A stretch of 64,000 nt of DNA from positions 10,374,322 to 10,438,321 of the forward strand of contig CM024173.1 in NCBI GenBank assembly GCA_013433145.1. The letters are read 5' to 3'. This DNA comes from Ascaris suum. Its lineage: Eukaryota; Nematoda; Chromadorea; Rhabditida; Ascarididae. Below the pieces are notes generated by a model, which did not search any database, was not told where the DNA came from, and was given only the letters and a program-made list of their open reading frames with translations. This document shows, piece by piece, positions 53,301 to 64,000 of the stretch; the stretch's first letter is position 1; each line of letters opens with the position of its first letter. The position numbers and the translations under genes were made by a program.

Positions 53301-56300
53301 TAACAAGAATGAGCAATGAAGGTAAGCAGGAATTGAAGAAAATTGAACAAAATCGGAACGAAATAAAAGAAACGACCTAACCTCTGCAGAAGCAGCTGAA
53401 GCTGGCAATGCAGGAGATGGCTTCTTAACGAGCGATGGAACTGCTGTCGCTGCACTCGGCAGTGTACTCGAAATGGCCATTTGGCGAGGAGGGGCAAGCT
53501 CTTCAGCAAGCGATGAAGATGCAGAGGACGTTCCAGCTGACGATGTGACACGACGAATGACATCGTTCACAGTGCATTCGCTATCCGTAATCAATCCGTT
53601 TATCATCTCCACTGCTTGCCTTCAATTAGTCACAATCTATTTCACAAGTCACCAAATGGGTCATAAGATCAACTGATAAATAATAATGATCATTAGCAAG
53701 AAGTCTTAGAACTTGTAGTTAACAAAAATTTTCCCTCCTGATAAGAGCACGAAAATCGTCGCTTTCTTAAAATTCTGAACGGAAATTACACACGGTTATA
53801 CAAGCACTGCCCTTGCAAATACATCCGCCATCCAACTACCTCAGACTTGGGTAACTCAACCAACTCTCCATTCGTTTGCAAAAAATTTTCATCTCGAATT
53901 CGCGACAAGCATTCGTGAGGGCGGGAAAAATGTTTTACTTACCTGAGCGCTGTTTCGGATCCTTTGATGGTGATCTGTCTATCATGTTGTTCTTTTTTAC
54001 CGCTTTGCTTCTCCACCTCAATATAGGCACCGGTAGCCTCACGAATCGCGTTGATGTTGCCGCCTGCACGACCGATGACTCTCGCAATGAGATTTGAAGA
54101 AACGGACAGCCGATGAGAACGCCGCTTTGCCTAAAACGTGTCCTCGTTAGACTTGCAAATGCTCCGATGAGAAAAAAATTGTAAAGTATATATGTATATA
54201 TACGTATACATACACAACTATATACAATGTCGAATTTGATTTCTCACTAGGGACGTTTGCAAGACTCTTAACTCCTCAGTTATATCGAAAGTGTCCAAAA
54301 ACGATAGGTAAAAGGTCCTGCAAATCGCCACTGCAAAAATAACACCGACATTCGTATTTCACGACCCAAAAAAACCTTCGTAAATAGCCTTTAATGGAAA
54401 ACCTGGATGCCTGAATGCATTTTAATCATTTATGGACATTCATTTGCACATTGATTACCCACGACTCATATGAATAAAGGATACACTACTATGGCAACAT
54501 CAGTCTTTTTGTGTGCTACCAAAGTGAACGTTAACGAACTATACTCAATAACAACATTTTGCCTCCCTTATCAGAACAAATAAAAAATCGGCAATAAATC
54601 GCCGCGATCAGGTCAGCTATCAAGTTGACCAAAAAAATAAGAGATTTGAATCATGCGATAATCGCAATATCACTAAATCGTCCTATTTCAACCTGTCGGC
54701 CGCCCGAAATCTGAAATCAAGCAAACACCCAAAGTTTTGTTCCATAAAAAAAAATTTTCAACAAATTGCTTCAATATGAGAACTGCGATATTATATGAAG
54801 GAAGCGGAATAAATGGAAGTGTATCGATGTAAACATAAATACGAACAACACTGTGAATCATACCACGTCCACATGCCTCCACGCGCTCATGTTCGTCGCA
54901 CTGAACTCATCTTTCGTCGATGCACCACCAATGTTTGGGTTAGTAGATGCCTTTGCTGAGACACCTCTGTTACCCTGTAAAACTCTCCTGTTGCATTCCC
55001 TATAAATATACTCAAGTCCAGAGCGATTTGCCATGCTTTTCTGGCTCCGGTTATATCGAATATTTTCTTCATTATTTCGCTGAAATTTTTTTCAAATCAA
55101 CTAGCCAGAATTCATATCGACCGTTAAAGGAACATCTCTATCTTTCCAGCATCGAATTAAGACCCACTCGAAACTCAGCAAATCATTGAAGTGAAGCCAC
55201 CAACTCTTCTCCCTCATTCGCCCGCAATCAACAGCGCTAATTTATGGGAACAGAGAACTGCGAACTGCACACTTGGTATATATCAACTATGTGCAGGGGG
55301 TCGTTTGTACATACGGAAAGGGAAGGGGGAACGGGTGTAGAGGCGCGGAATTTGCGAAGGTTGAATAATGCTAAAAACATAAGCAAACACTCTGGCATAA
55401 AGAAATGAAACGTTTCGCTCCTCCTCCCTCGCCCTCGTCACCACTCACCAGCATCCGCCAACAAGCCAACGATCATATTTCCGCAAGTTTGAGAAAAACC
55501 GCATGTTCCGAATTTAATTGTACTTCCGTCGTTCTCACCTTAATGGTTCGAAAACGATTCAAATCAACTCGGATGCCACCAATAATCGGAAAAATAAAGC
55601 AATCGAATTATTAAATAAGTGGCAGCCGGTTGCCTTTAATCCAAAAACTACGAGTGTGCCAACCACTACAGAGGACGGCGAGCGGAAAGCAGACGCTTAC
55701 AAAGCAAATACCAATAAACCGCGAAAAAAGGAAAACAAGAAATCGATGCCAATGTAATGGAAAAAAAAATGCCCACTTTTGATATGGAAACTTCAGTATT
55801 TCAGTGATCCATTGCCAATCCATTGATTCCTACTGAGAGGCCCTTAATTTCAGTGACTTGGAAAGGTTTGTGCTAAACTCGGCCAAATCGTGAGCGCATT
55901 TCATTTCAACTCTCGTTGTTATCAACATTCAACTGAGCAAGGTCATACGCTATAAAAAACTACCGTCCAACTATCGATCCGGTTGCAAGCATTGATCAAA
56001 ACATAAATCGGAGCATTATGCAACGAAAGAATTATCAAAACGTTCACCTCCTTTCTACGGGAAGTGGCTTTCATCCATTCGGTCTCCGAGGAGGACGGTG
56101 CGTTGTTCTGCTTGACTGGTGGCGATACCTTTGACAACGTCGGATTGCTATTGTTCGCTTTCACTGGAATATCAAAATGTCCTACTCTTTGCACCTCGAT
56201 CCACATGGTTAAATATTCACTGCAAATGTTTTATTGTCGGAACATGATGCCCTCAACCCCCGTTCAATTCAGAAAAGCTTCCAGAATTACTTAGGGTTTT

Positions 56301-57566
56301 CTGCGTGAGTGGAATATTCGATGTCCATAATTTTAAATCGCAAGGTAATCTAAGAGGAATGTGATGAAAGACGTGGGGAAGTGGGGAAAGCCGATTCGGA
56401 AAGCATAAACTGCCTGCCATGGAGATCATATATACAACATTTTTTGTGACTTACGATAAGCTAGCTACAAAGTTAGGAATGCTACCGGTGATGCTTAGCA
56501 TTTATAAGTATGTTGTTGCAAATCTGTTAGTGAGAAATATTCCAGGATGGAGTAAGTGGCTCAACATCCACGACATTTTGTAAATATAAGAGCTTCATAA
56601 AAATGATATTTTTACCGTTCGGTTGAACGAAAATTTAAAGCGTTTCCTTTGCTAGCGAGTTTAACCTTGACAGGTAATCATCAATCCTACTTCCCCCTCC
56701 ACCATTTTCTCTATTCAGCTGCTGCAAATCACGCTTGTTCAGTACTAGCAGCTGTAGTTACTTCATACACAGAATCTACGTTGATGCGGTCCAGGTTAGT
56801 TAAATCACCGACTTGGCAAATGAAGACGTTCAATGGCACCGAGGAGGAATTTAGTGGGCAGTTAAGACACTGCTGGAAAATAGCTAGACATCTCTTTCGT
56901 GTGGTATGTACATGGAGAGGAGGAGCGGAGTGGGGAGCGAACAAGGGGAAGAAAGCGGGGGGGGGGGGGGGGGAGGGCGGAGGAGTGATCGCAAAAACAA
57001 GCATCACTACTCACATCTGCGAAAGGTCGCACCATATGAGGAAAATCACGGCTTAATCCACTTTAATGCAAACCCTTATCCCTTTATTCCTCTTTGCAAC
57101 CAATTTAGATTTTTGAGGACGGGTTGAAAGAAGCTGAAAATTAAGGAACTAGCAAATGAAGTGAGTGACCTCCTCAACTTAGATTAATGGTGATTTTATT
57201 CATCGAATTCTCGAATATATCTCTAAAAATCCTCCTAAATAGAAGGAAATTTCAACACCTCCTCTGTACATGACTCTAAACACATCTATGCCAAAACTTC
57301 TCTTCTTCCCTCCCCCTCCCATGTACAAAAACGATGATACCTCCTCCCTCCCCCTCCCCTCTCCGCAATTATTTCTATAGATGTGATAAACGACCGATTA
57401 AGAGACGCCTCTTTCGAAAAATTTTTGAAAAACTCTCGAAAAATCAGAGAGAGAGAGAAATTGCAAAGACCATATTATGGGAAATTCTCCTTTGGAAATA
57501 GTTAACGTAAACCAATATAAGCTGAATAAAAATGCTTGAAATGAGCAAAATAGAAAGAGTAAGAGA

Positions 57567-57604
<38 letters not shown>

Positions 57605-60600
57605 AAGAGAGATATTAAAAAAAAAAGCAGAAAACCCGAACAGTTGCCACTTTCGTTGCGATTGCGATGTCGCGAAGATTTAGCACCGCTCGAGTGGGCA
57701 GTATTTATTCTCGCTGGAGGAGTCGAACTCACTGGTGGAGGACTCATTTTGACGATCTCATCCGCGGTATTCGATGGAACCGATGGTACACGTGGTAAAT
57801 CACTCTGCAAACTTTCAATTATTTGAACGTTTCAAAGATATCAAATAACTGTGCAAAATTTCGTTAACTGAAATATTCAACGAGCATTTGCAAGCATTTT
57901 AAAGCGATGAAATGGGATAGCACTGAGTCGATATGCAACTGGAACAAAAAAAAAAAAAGAGAAACAAACGATGCTTTCGCTTCGTTTATGTGGCGGTATT
58001 CTTGTGCTGCTATGCGTTAACCACTTTCATAACGATGTAAGCATGTTGCGATATGAATGCATTTTGCTGTTTCTTTGTGCTATGACCTCATACGAAAAAG
58101 AAGAGAAGACTATTAAGACGAAGAAATAACAGAATCGATTTTCAAACCAGAACTTACAATCAGCACATAAGTATGAAATGAAGGTTATTCCAAAGGTAAA
58201 CGAAGGTATTCGATGACCTCTGACCTCGGGCAACTTGTTGCAAGCGATCTTGCAACCATACGAAAAACGATTTGTTATCTTCAAGAGGTGATCAAATATA
58301 AAAATCAAGTTACATGTAGATCATAAATAACGCGCACATTCCTTTAAAAGATGTGTATCCTTTTGCCATTAAAACGCAGTTATAAAGCTTCTTGAATATT
58401 AAATTATGTCAACTTGAGCATTTATTAAATTCTCTCAACGGAACAATGAACCAAGGAATCAATGAATTTTAGTATTCGTTATTTTTATGCTTCAAACCCT
58501 TCTTAAGGGTGAGGGGATTCAGCTTCAAGTTCCTAAAATTCAAAAAAAGAAATGTACTCGTCGATCTGGAATCGTCTCAACGCAGCCCTAACCGTCTTGA
58601 TAAAAACAAGGGATAAAATTCGAAAGAATAGAAATTAAATAAATAATAAAAGAGATAGAAGAGTCAATAGTATACTCAACTCTACTAAAGCAACAAAAAA
58701 AGTGGACGATCACGGTCGTGATGACAGTTTGGCAACAATACGTATTGCATCGTTTAAATCAATTTCTTCGAATGATAGAATATCCTCTCATATATCCATA
58801 TCGCTCTTTTACATACTGAGTATAACTATAAAAAACTTTTAAAAAAAGAATTAAAATCCCTAAAAACTTGAAATTTCACTTAATAACCCCCCCCCCCCCA
58901 ACTAATATAATTAATCAAAAAAGAAAGAAGAATCTCGAAAATGAAAAATCTCAAATATGACTAGACGATTTTCCAGTGGAAATTCTTTAATCGGCATCCC
59001 TCTGACGTACGACATCATATGAAAGCGTTTTGTTTCCAATTGTCTCTTCTGAGTGAAAAATCGTCGCCAACCGAAAAAATCTCCACTAAATTGATGCAAA
59101 AAAAAGAGAGTAATACTCAGAGACGATACAAATCTACAACACTAGATGTATTGAGGAACTCAAAGTGTTTCGCATGATGACACCTTTAAAGCAAAAATTT
59201 GAATAATGAACTTCGTTGTGGGACTAAGAATTCGTTTCAAACAGCTAAATATTAAACGAGTAAAGTCAATATTAAATTTCATTCAATTATATTAAGCATT
59301 TCCTGTTGACACTCAAATTAAACCTCCTCTAGAGATGGGAATCGCCATGGAAGTGTTCCTACCACATTATTTTAGCTATCAAAAATTTCTGCCGAGTTAA
59401 GTAAGAAGATATTCACAAGCATTAGGCTAGATATGAAAGATGTACTATTAACGTTCTGCTCATATTGATATCTTCAACGGTGATTAACGGTGATATTATT
59501 ACATCTATCAACTTTTTTGGTAATTTTATTCAAAAAAACGTAACTATTGAAGCCAAGATGCCTCCAACGGGTGTTTATAGAAGCATATGAAGCTTATTGC
59601 TGAACTTGATAGAATTTATAGCAAATGATCGATACTAAAAAAAGACGCAATCGATGTTTTCCAATCATAAAAACATTGCTTCTTAATTATGTCCAATATT
59701 CTTAATCCGATTTAATTTTCAATGAAATAAAATTGAAAAATAAGCGAATAAAACGATTAATCACTTCACTAATTTCCCTCTAAAATGATGACAAAACTAT
59801 GGAAGAGGAATAATTCCTTTTAAAAAATCTTCGAATATCGAATCGAAATATTTATTCATCATTATCGATACATCAAATCGACGATCACAATAATTCGTAT
59901 ATTATCTTTTCTTTGTTGCTTCTCTATTAAGTGAAGAATTGCGGAACAACTTAGTTAGGCATTATCTCCCGAATATTATTTCCATAATTTCTTGAAAAGA
60001 ATTCAATTGTATTGCAGCGTTAAATCTCATATCAAATTCCATTTACCATCTTGACTTAAACGTGTCAAACGACTTAGACATCGCTCAACAAATATTGCCT
60101 AGTTTATTCGATTATATGACTTCCGTTAATAATAGATTACGCCAAATACCTAAAAGTGAAGAGGAGGAAAGAAGGTATCCACTTGGGTAAGGTGTATGGC
60201 CTTTGGCATGGAAATATACCTTTAATGCATCCAGCAGACAAAAAGCACGCAATGATAGCGATGTGGATGTTTTTCCAATCTAATCTATAAATGCTTCTCA
60301 TTGACGGAGTGGGTACGCTACTGCAAGAAAACCACGCCAAACACTATCAGCAGCAGCAGCAAATTTGCCACATTTGCATAGAACACGTGACGCCTATATT
60401 CACGTTACTCGAATCCATCCTCCCTCTCCTCGGCCCCAAATATCAATTAAAGTACCTCCCATATTCCAAAATATGGAGACGCAGCATTTAGTGTCCTTCT
60501 TTCTATGCATCTTTCAAACCTCTAGTCTAGTCTCAAACATCAATGGAAAGATATAAAGATATAAAACAAGCGGAATTACATTCTCATAAACTTTAATGTG

Positions 60601-63584
60601 ATCAGACACTAAATAGACTGCAAAATTTTGAAGCCTCAATGCGATATTTTCCGCTGAAATAGCTCCGTTGTGATTCTTTTTTTCCGTCATAACTACGCAA
60701 CACACATTTCGCAACCATATAGCCATAACGGCAATTTTTTTTTAATAGAAACCGCATAAGAGGTGTGTAACCTATATGTTCATCACATGAAATCACCTTT
60801 ACAGACGTATGATAGAATAAAAGTACAGGTAACTGCCATAGGTAAGTGCGCTGTTCATATCGGTGCATTTGAACAGTTGGCACGAATTAGTGTGACGTTT
60901 ATTAAAGCACAATAATGCACTCGCTAAGTATATGCAGACCTTAACCTGAGGCCGGTGTATACTTAGCGACCTTAGCCTGAGGTTGATGCTTTATAAGCAA
61001 TGTACAGAGCGCGTCTCAGGTCCTCAAACCCTATCTAGTGTGCTATACTTCCGCCAATCGACAAATGCAAATCAGCATAGCAGCTCTTCCCTCATTATTG
61101 ATGACCTAAATTATTCACGCGTAGAATTCCCAAATACTGAACACTTAGCACCGTTGAAACAATATATGGAAGCGATTGCATTCGTTACGGCAATTCGACC
61201 AATGGTCGAAATTATAGCATCCCGATTTACGCATTTACCTGTATATTTTGTCAGAATATAAAATTCGTCACGTTCATCCGGATGAATTTCAACCAATCTA
61301 AAATTTTAGGCTCAACTTGAAATGTTTAGCCGCGAAATGTAACGGGGATCGAGAGATGGGGAGGGGGAGATGCTTGTAATATAACAATTCTCACAAAAAC
61401 GGCGTCATCAATACGAAACAAAAGCGTTACGCTTTCTATTATCCCAGCAAAATCTATTCCAAAAGAAACATTCCAGCCGTTGAAACGCATTATGAGATAG
61501 GCCACTTTCTCTACTATGAGTGCATTACTAAAGAAATTACAGTCGAAATTATCGATGTCGATCGACAATCTCTCCTATGCAACGTTGTTGATTTGTAACG
61601 CTAATCTTGCTATAATCGTGAACGCAAATACAAATAATCCATTATAATTCTTCGTTTATCCCCTCCAATGTTTTGAAAAAAACACCCATTGAAGCGAAAT
61701 TATCGTTGTGAGAAATTCTATTTCAATAAATCTTCGCCAATAAATGAATTGTTTTATGAAGAAATTGAATAAAATTAAATACTTAATGATATGATTGCAA
61801 AAATTACTCAATGAAAATGATCACTCCTACAGTGTTTTGTTATACTGTTAAATTCAAAAAAAAAAAAAACTCATTTGGCACATGAAGACAGCAAAAGCGC
61901 TCGACTAGACACAAACTACTCACAACTAATGGTTAAACTTCCTCAGAAATAGCACCACCCTGAAGTGTCTTTCAAAACATTTCAAAGTAATCAAGACAGT
62001 CAGTGCAGTCAGACTCGAACAATAATTGATCATACCTCGCATACAAATAACTCACATAGCAAGGTATGCAAATAAAATCCATAAAATCATATAATAAATC
62101 CTTTTGCCATTCATTACTGCTGATATAGTCAATCGATATTTCTAAGTGATCATCGATGAAATATCCTCATGAAATAAAGTCTCTCACCAACAAAATGCTT
62201 CATTATTGTAATATTCAAGCCATCACTAGCAACTTTTCCCATCATAAATTCATTTCAGATATATGAGGATTTTTCGTATGTTCATTAAATGAAAAAATAT
62301 CGCCATAATCTCCGTTTAATAATAAAACATTAAATCACTTGTTGCTTAATCCCCATAAGATTTTTCCATATTATTCAGTTGAGTATTTACGCGTTAAGTA
62401 TCTCATAGCCATTGAAGTTAATGAACTTAGCACTATCAGTTTAACTTATGTTTCATAATTCCCTGTATAAATTTTCTCAAACTTCGTTACGCATCTCTTT
62501 TCTTAGCTCTTCCCCCTTTCTGTAACGCCAATTTTGCAAGACTAGTTAGTATCGAAGATATTATTTGAAATTAGCCATAAAACAGTTGAAATAGCCATTA
62601 AAAACAGTGCTGCATTACTTCAAACAAATCAAGCACTGAAAAGTACTTTAGAAATATACTGATGAATTTCTCCCGAATGATGTTATATATAAAGTGATAT
62701 AAAGACGTATTCGGGACAATATATCAGCTCTCAAAGCAGCAGTTCCGATGACGACCGGAAGTCCAGAATATAACGAAGAGGCGCCACAGCGAATCCATTG
62801 AGCACAGTTCGAGGAGGGAAAGGATCACGTGATATATTCAAAACGATAGTTGTGGCAAAGATGTACTGTTTAAATTGACAAGAATGGTTTTTTCTTTCGA
62901 CATATTCTTAAAGCAACGAACAAAAGAATAAAATCAACCTCTGCGTTTGTGTCAAGTTTGGAAGCGTCCTCATCGGCTCGTTCACCAACACTCACTTTGT
63001 CGTTGTCCGCATCGCAGTCTTCCACTGATACCCTCTAAAATCGAATTCTTTGAGTTAACAATTGGAAGCAGTCACTTTCTTGTGAAATAGATTACTTCTT
63101 TTTTCATTTATAATAAATTCAACTCAAACAATGACCAACAAACAAAAATGCATGAGTCAATTTTTTATTGAAGTGGTCATATTCTTTGGATATTCTTCTA
63201 TCACTCTCCTATATCTTCATAAAATGAAATTCAGGTAATGAAATCCGGACTTCTGGTCACCTTCGTAGAAAGCGCAAGAAAATTTTCCGTTACTGCGTAA
63301 GAAAACGATATAGTACGATTAGAAACCATCGAATAAATCCGTGGTATAATCGAAGCAATGCATGATGAGTCATAAAGATATTTTCATCCACACTCAATTT
63401 ACATTATCATAGAAAAAAAGGCTCTTACTGATGAACTAATTTGCACTAAAATAAAAAAGAGCGATCCAGAATTTTGCAGTGATACCTCGTCGTTTGTTGT
63501 GGGTGGTTCTTCGACTTCCGCAGCTTTTCCTGATTTTTCACTCTCTTCCACGCTGCAAACCAGGCCTTCATTATCTCTAAGGTA
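44381..63584 (-). CDS. mask-1: ANKHD1/Mask (multiple ankyrin repeats, single KH domain) protein, C-terminal 18 exons
   Basis: Mask/ANKHD1 proteins are large cytoplasmic scaffolds with two ankyrin blocks and one KH domain, acting with receptor tyrosine kinase and Hippo/Yorkie signalling. Only the part after the ankyrin repeats is here. Minus-strand exons: 63584-63486, 63034-62939, 57804-57636, 56163-56048, 54974-54864, 54130-53943, 53619-53382, 52961-52877, 52099-51840 (boundaries least sure), 51542-51446, 51227-51134, 49620-49572, 49058-48915, 48677-48393, 47136-46927, 46042-45845 (or 46030), 45284-45034, 44504-44381 (TAG). They sum to 2814 bases, 937 residues, with all phases consistent. Recognition rests on the KH core VIGRAGGNINAIREATGAYI, the preceding Trp/basic segment, and the following QAVEMINGLITDS. 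The rest is low-complexity Ser/Pro/Ala/Gln-rich and ends SQWNGYGWQ. One intron spans about 5.1 kb. Confidence 0.92.
47712..47728 (+). repeat. Poly-C run, 17 bases
   Basis: Seventeen consecutive C in a Mask intron; poly-G on the transcribed-sense (minus) strand. Confidence 0.95.
52807..52821 (+). repeat. Poly-C run, 15 bases
   Basis: Fifteen consecutive C, preceded by CCCA, 56 bases after the donor of the Mask exon 52961-52877. Confidence 0.95.
53943..54130 (-). other. mask-1: Mask KH-domain exon
   Basis: One exon carries most of the type I KH fold: SSNLIARVIGRAGGNINAIR (with the GxxG nucleic-acid-binding loop as GRAG), the helix GAYIEVEK, and the strand RQITIKGSETALR. It ends in phase 2, and the last helix (QAVEMINGL) continues in the next exon. 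The preceding exon supplies AWRHVDV, equivalent to the Trp-containing segment before KH in vertebrate ANKHD1. Confidence 0.93.
56957..56973 (+). repeat. Poly-G run, 17 bases
   Basis: Seventeen consecutive G in a Mask intron, opposite in orientation to the other runs within this gene. Confidence 0.95.
57560..57613. repeat. (GA)n microsatellite
   Basis: GA repeats with a few AAG interruptions. On the Mask sense strand this is a CT-rich tract starting about 22 bases inside the intron after exon 57804-57636, a position where pyrimidine-tract binding proteins could influence splicing (inference). Confidence 0.9.
58887..58899 (+). repeat. Poly-C run, 13 bases
   Basis: Thirteen consecutive C in the 5.1-kb Mask intron. 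Confidence 0.95.
60921..60982. repeat. Compound inverted and direct repeat
   Basis: CGCTAAGTATA (60922-60932) is the exact reverse complement of TATACTTAGCG (60958-60968), and GACCTTA[A/G]CCTGAGG occurs twice in direct orientation (about 60937-60951 and 60968-60982). It lies in the long Mask intron. Confidence 0.8.
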
Positions 63585-63625
63585 CTGATAACGGAAATGA
63601 AAGTTTGCGTCCCCATAACTTTTCC

Positions 63626-63716
<91 letters not shown>

Positions 63717-64000
63717 CAAATACAATAGCAGTCATTAACGAAGAGCTTAGAGAATATACACCTGTGGCAATACCATCGTCTCCCCAACATATGTAAAGCA
63801 GGAAAACCTTTTAGTATCACAAAAGCCAAACATCATTCAATGAAGGAAAAAATTGCGAGAAAGCTCAACAATACATTTTTGCCGCTTACTTTCACATACA
63901 CAGATTTCAACAACCAAAATGGTCATTACTTTTGCTAAATATGGCGTACCACCTGATCAATGATTTATTATTTCTTCAATGCCTTTAGATTAAAGTGCGC
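63585..64000 (-). other. Intron of the Mask gene up to the window edge
   Basis: The first Mask exon seen opens at a phase-0 acceptor (CGTTATCAG) before 63584, so this stretch is intron. It contains the (AT)n array and no supported exon. Confidence 0.7.
63629..63713. repeat. (AT)n microsatellite, about 85 bp
   Basis: Pure alternating TA in a Mask intron about 45 bases upstream (in transcript direction) of the acceptor at 63584. Its Tyr-Ile ORFs on both strands are artefacts. Confidence 0.95.

Noticed and set aside
55518..55757. Plus-strand ORF with a Lys-rich end opposite a Mask intron
   Set aside because: A-rich low complexity with no acceptor, partner exon or homology; insufficient support.

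Overview
The window reads as nuclear DNA of a nematode. It is AT-rich. Its genes are split by introns that often exceed 1 kb, most splice acceptors are TTTCAG or TTTTAG, and several start codons lie a few bases after an acceptor with no upstream coding exon, as expected for spliced-leader trans-splicing. The deduced proteins are closest in character to nematode and other animal orthologues. I cannot name the species; the intron lengths and base composition fit a parasitic nematode better than Caenorhabditis. No bacterial, viral or CRISPR signal was seen.

Five protein-coding genes are supported. (1) 1980-4316, plus strand: the last three exons of an unrecognised Ser/Thr/Gln/Asn-rich protein. 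(2) 17851-6552, minus strand: an ILVBL/HACL2-type thiamine-diphosphate enzyme, with at least 11 exons assigned, a non-canonical GC-AG intron, a one-base frameshift in the cofactor-binding exon and one linker exon I could not find. (3) 25669-22779, minus: ribosomal protein L31, three exons, complete, 127 residues. (4) 39290-30855, minus: a PRCC-family protein, nine exons, 391 residues. (5) 63584-44381, minus: the 3' part of an ANKHD1/Mask (ankyrin-repeat and KH) gene, 18 exons, 937 residues, including the KH domain and the stop codon; its ankyrin part lies beyond the right edge. Exon phases agree at nearly all junctions, which is the main support for the models.

Between the genes: 4.3-6.5 kb holds a long (AT)n array and one copy of a dispersed repeat whose inverted partner sits inside the ILVBL gene; 17.9-22.8 kb shows no gene; 25.7-30.8 kb holds a decayed non-LTR retrotransposon and a GC-rich foldback sequence; 39.3-44.4 kb is ORF-dense but unresolved. 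Seven uninterrupted poly-G or poly-C runs of 13-17 bases occur from 28 to 59 kb, an unusual density.

The genes do not form an obvious pathway: they are housekeeping functions (translation, RNA processing, KH scaffold, lipid alpha-oxidation type enzyme), four of them on the minus strand. The most checkable oddities are the frameshift and GC-AG intron in the ILVBL gene, the open read-through of PRCC exon 2, the poly-G/C runs and the inverted dispersed repeat. I saw no clear new biological system. Several stop-free, splice-flanked blocks inside introns are listed as low-confidence candidates, because AT-rich non-coding DNA of this length also gives many such blocks by chance.
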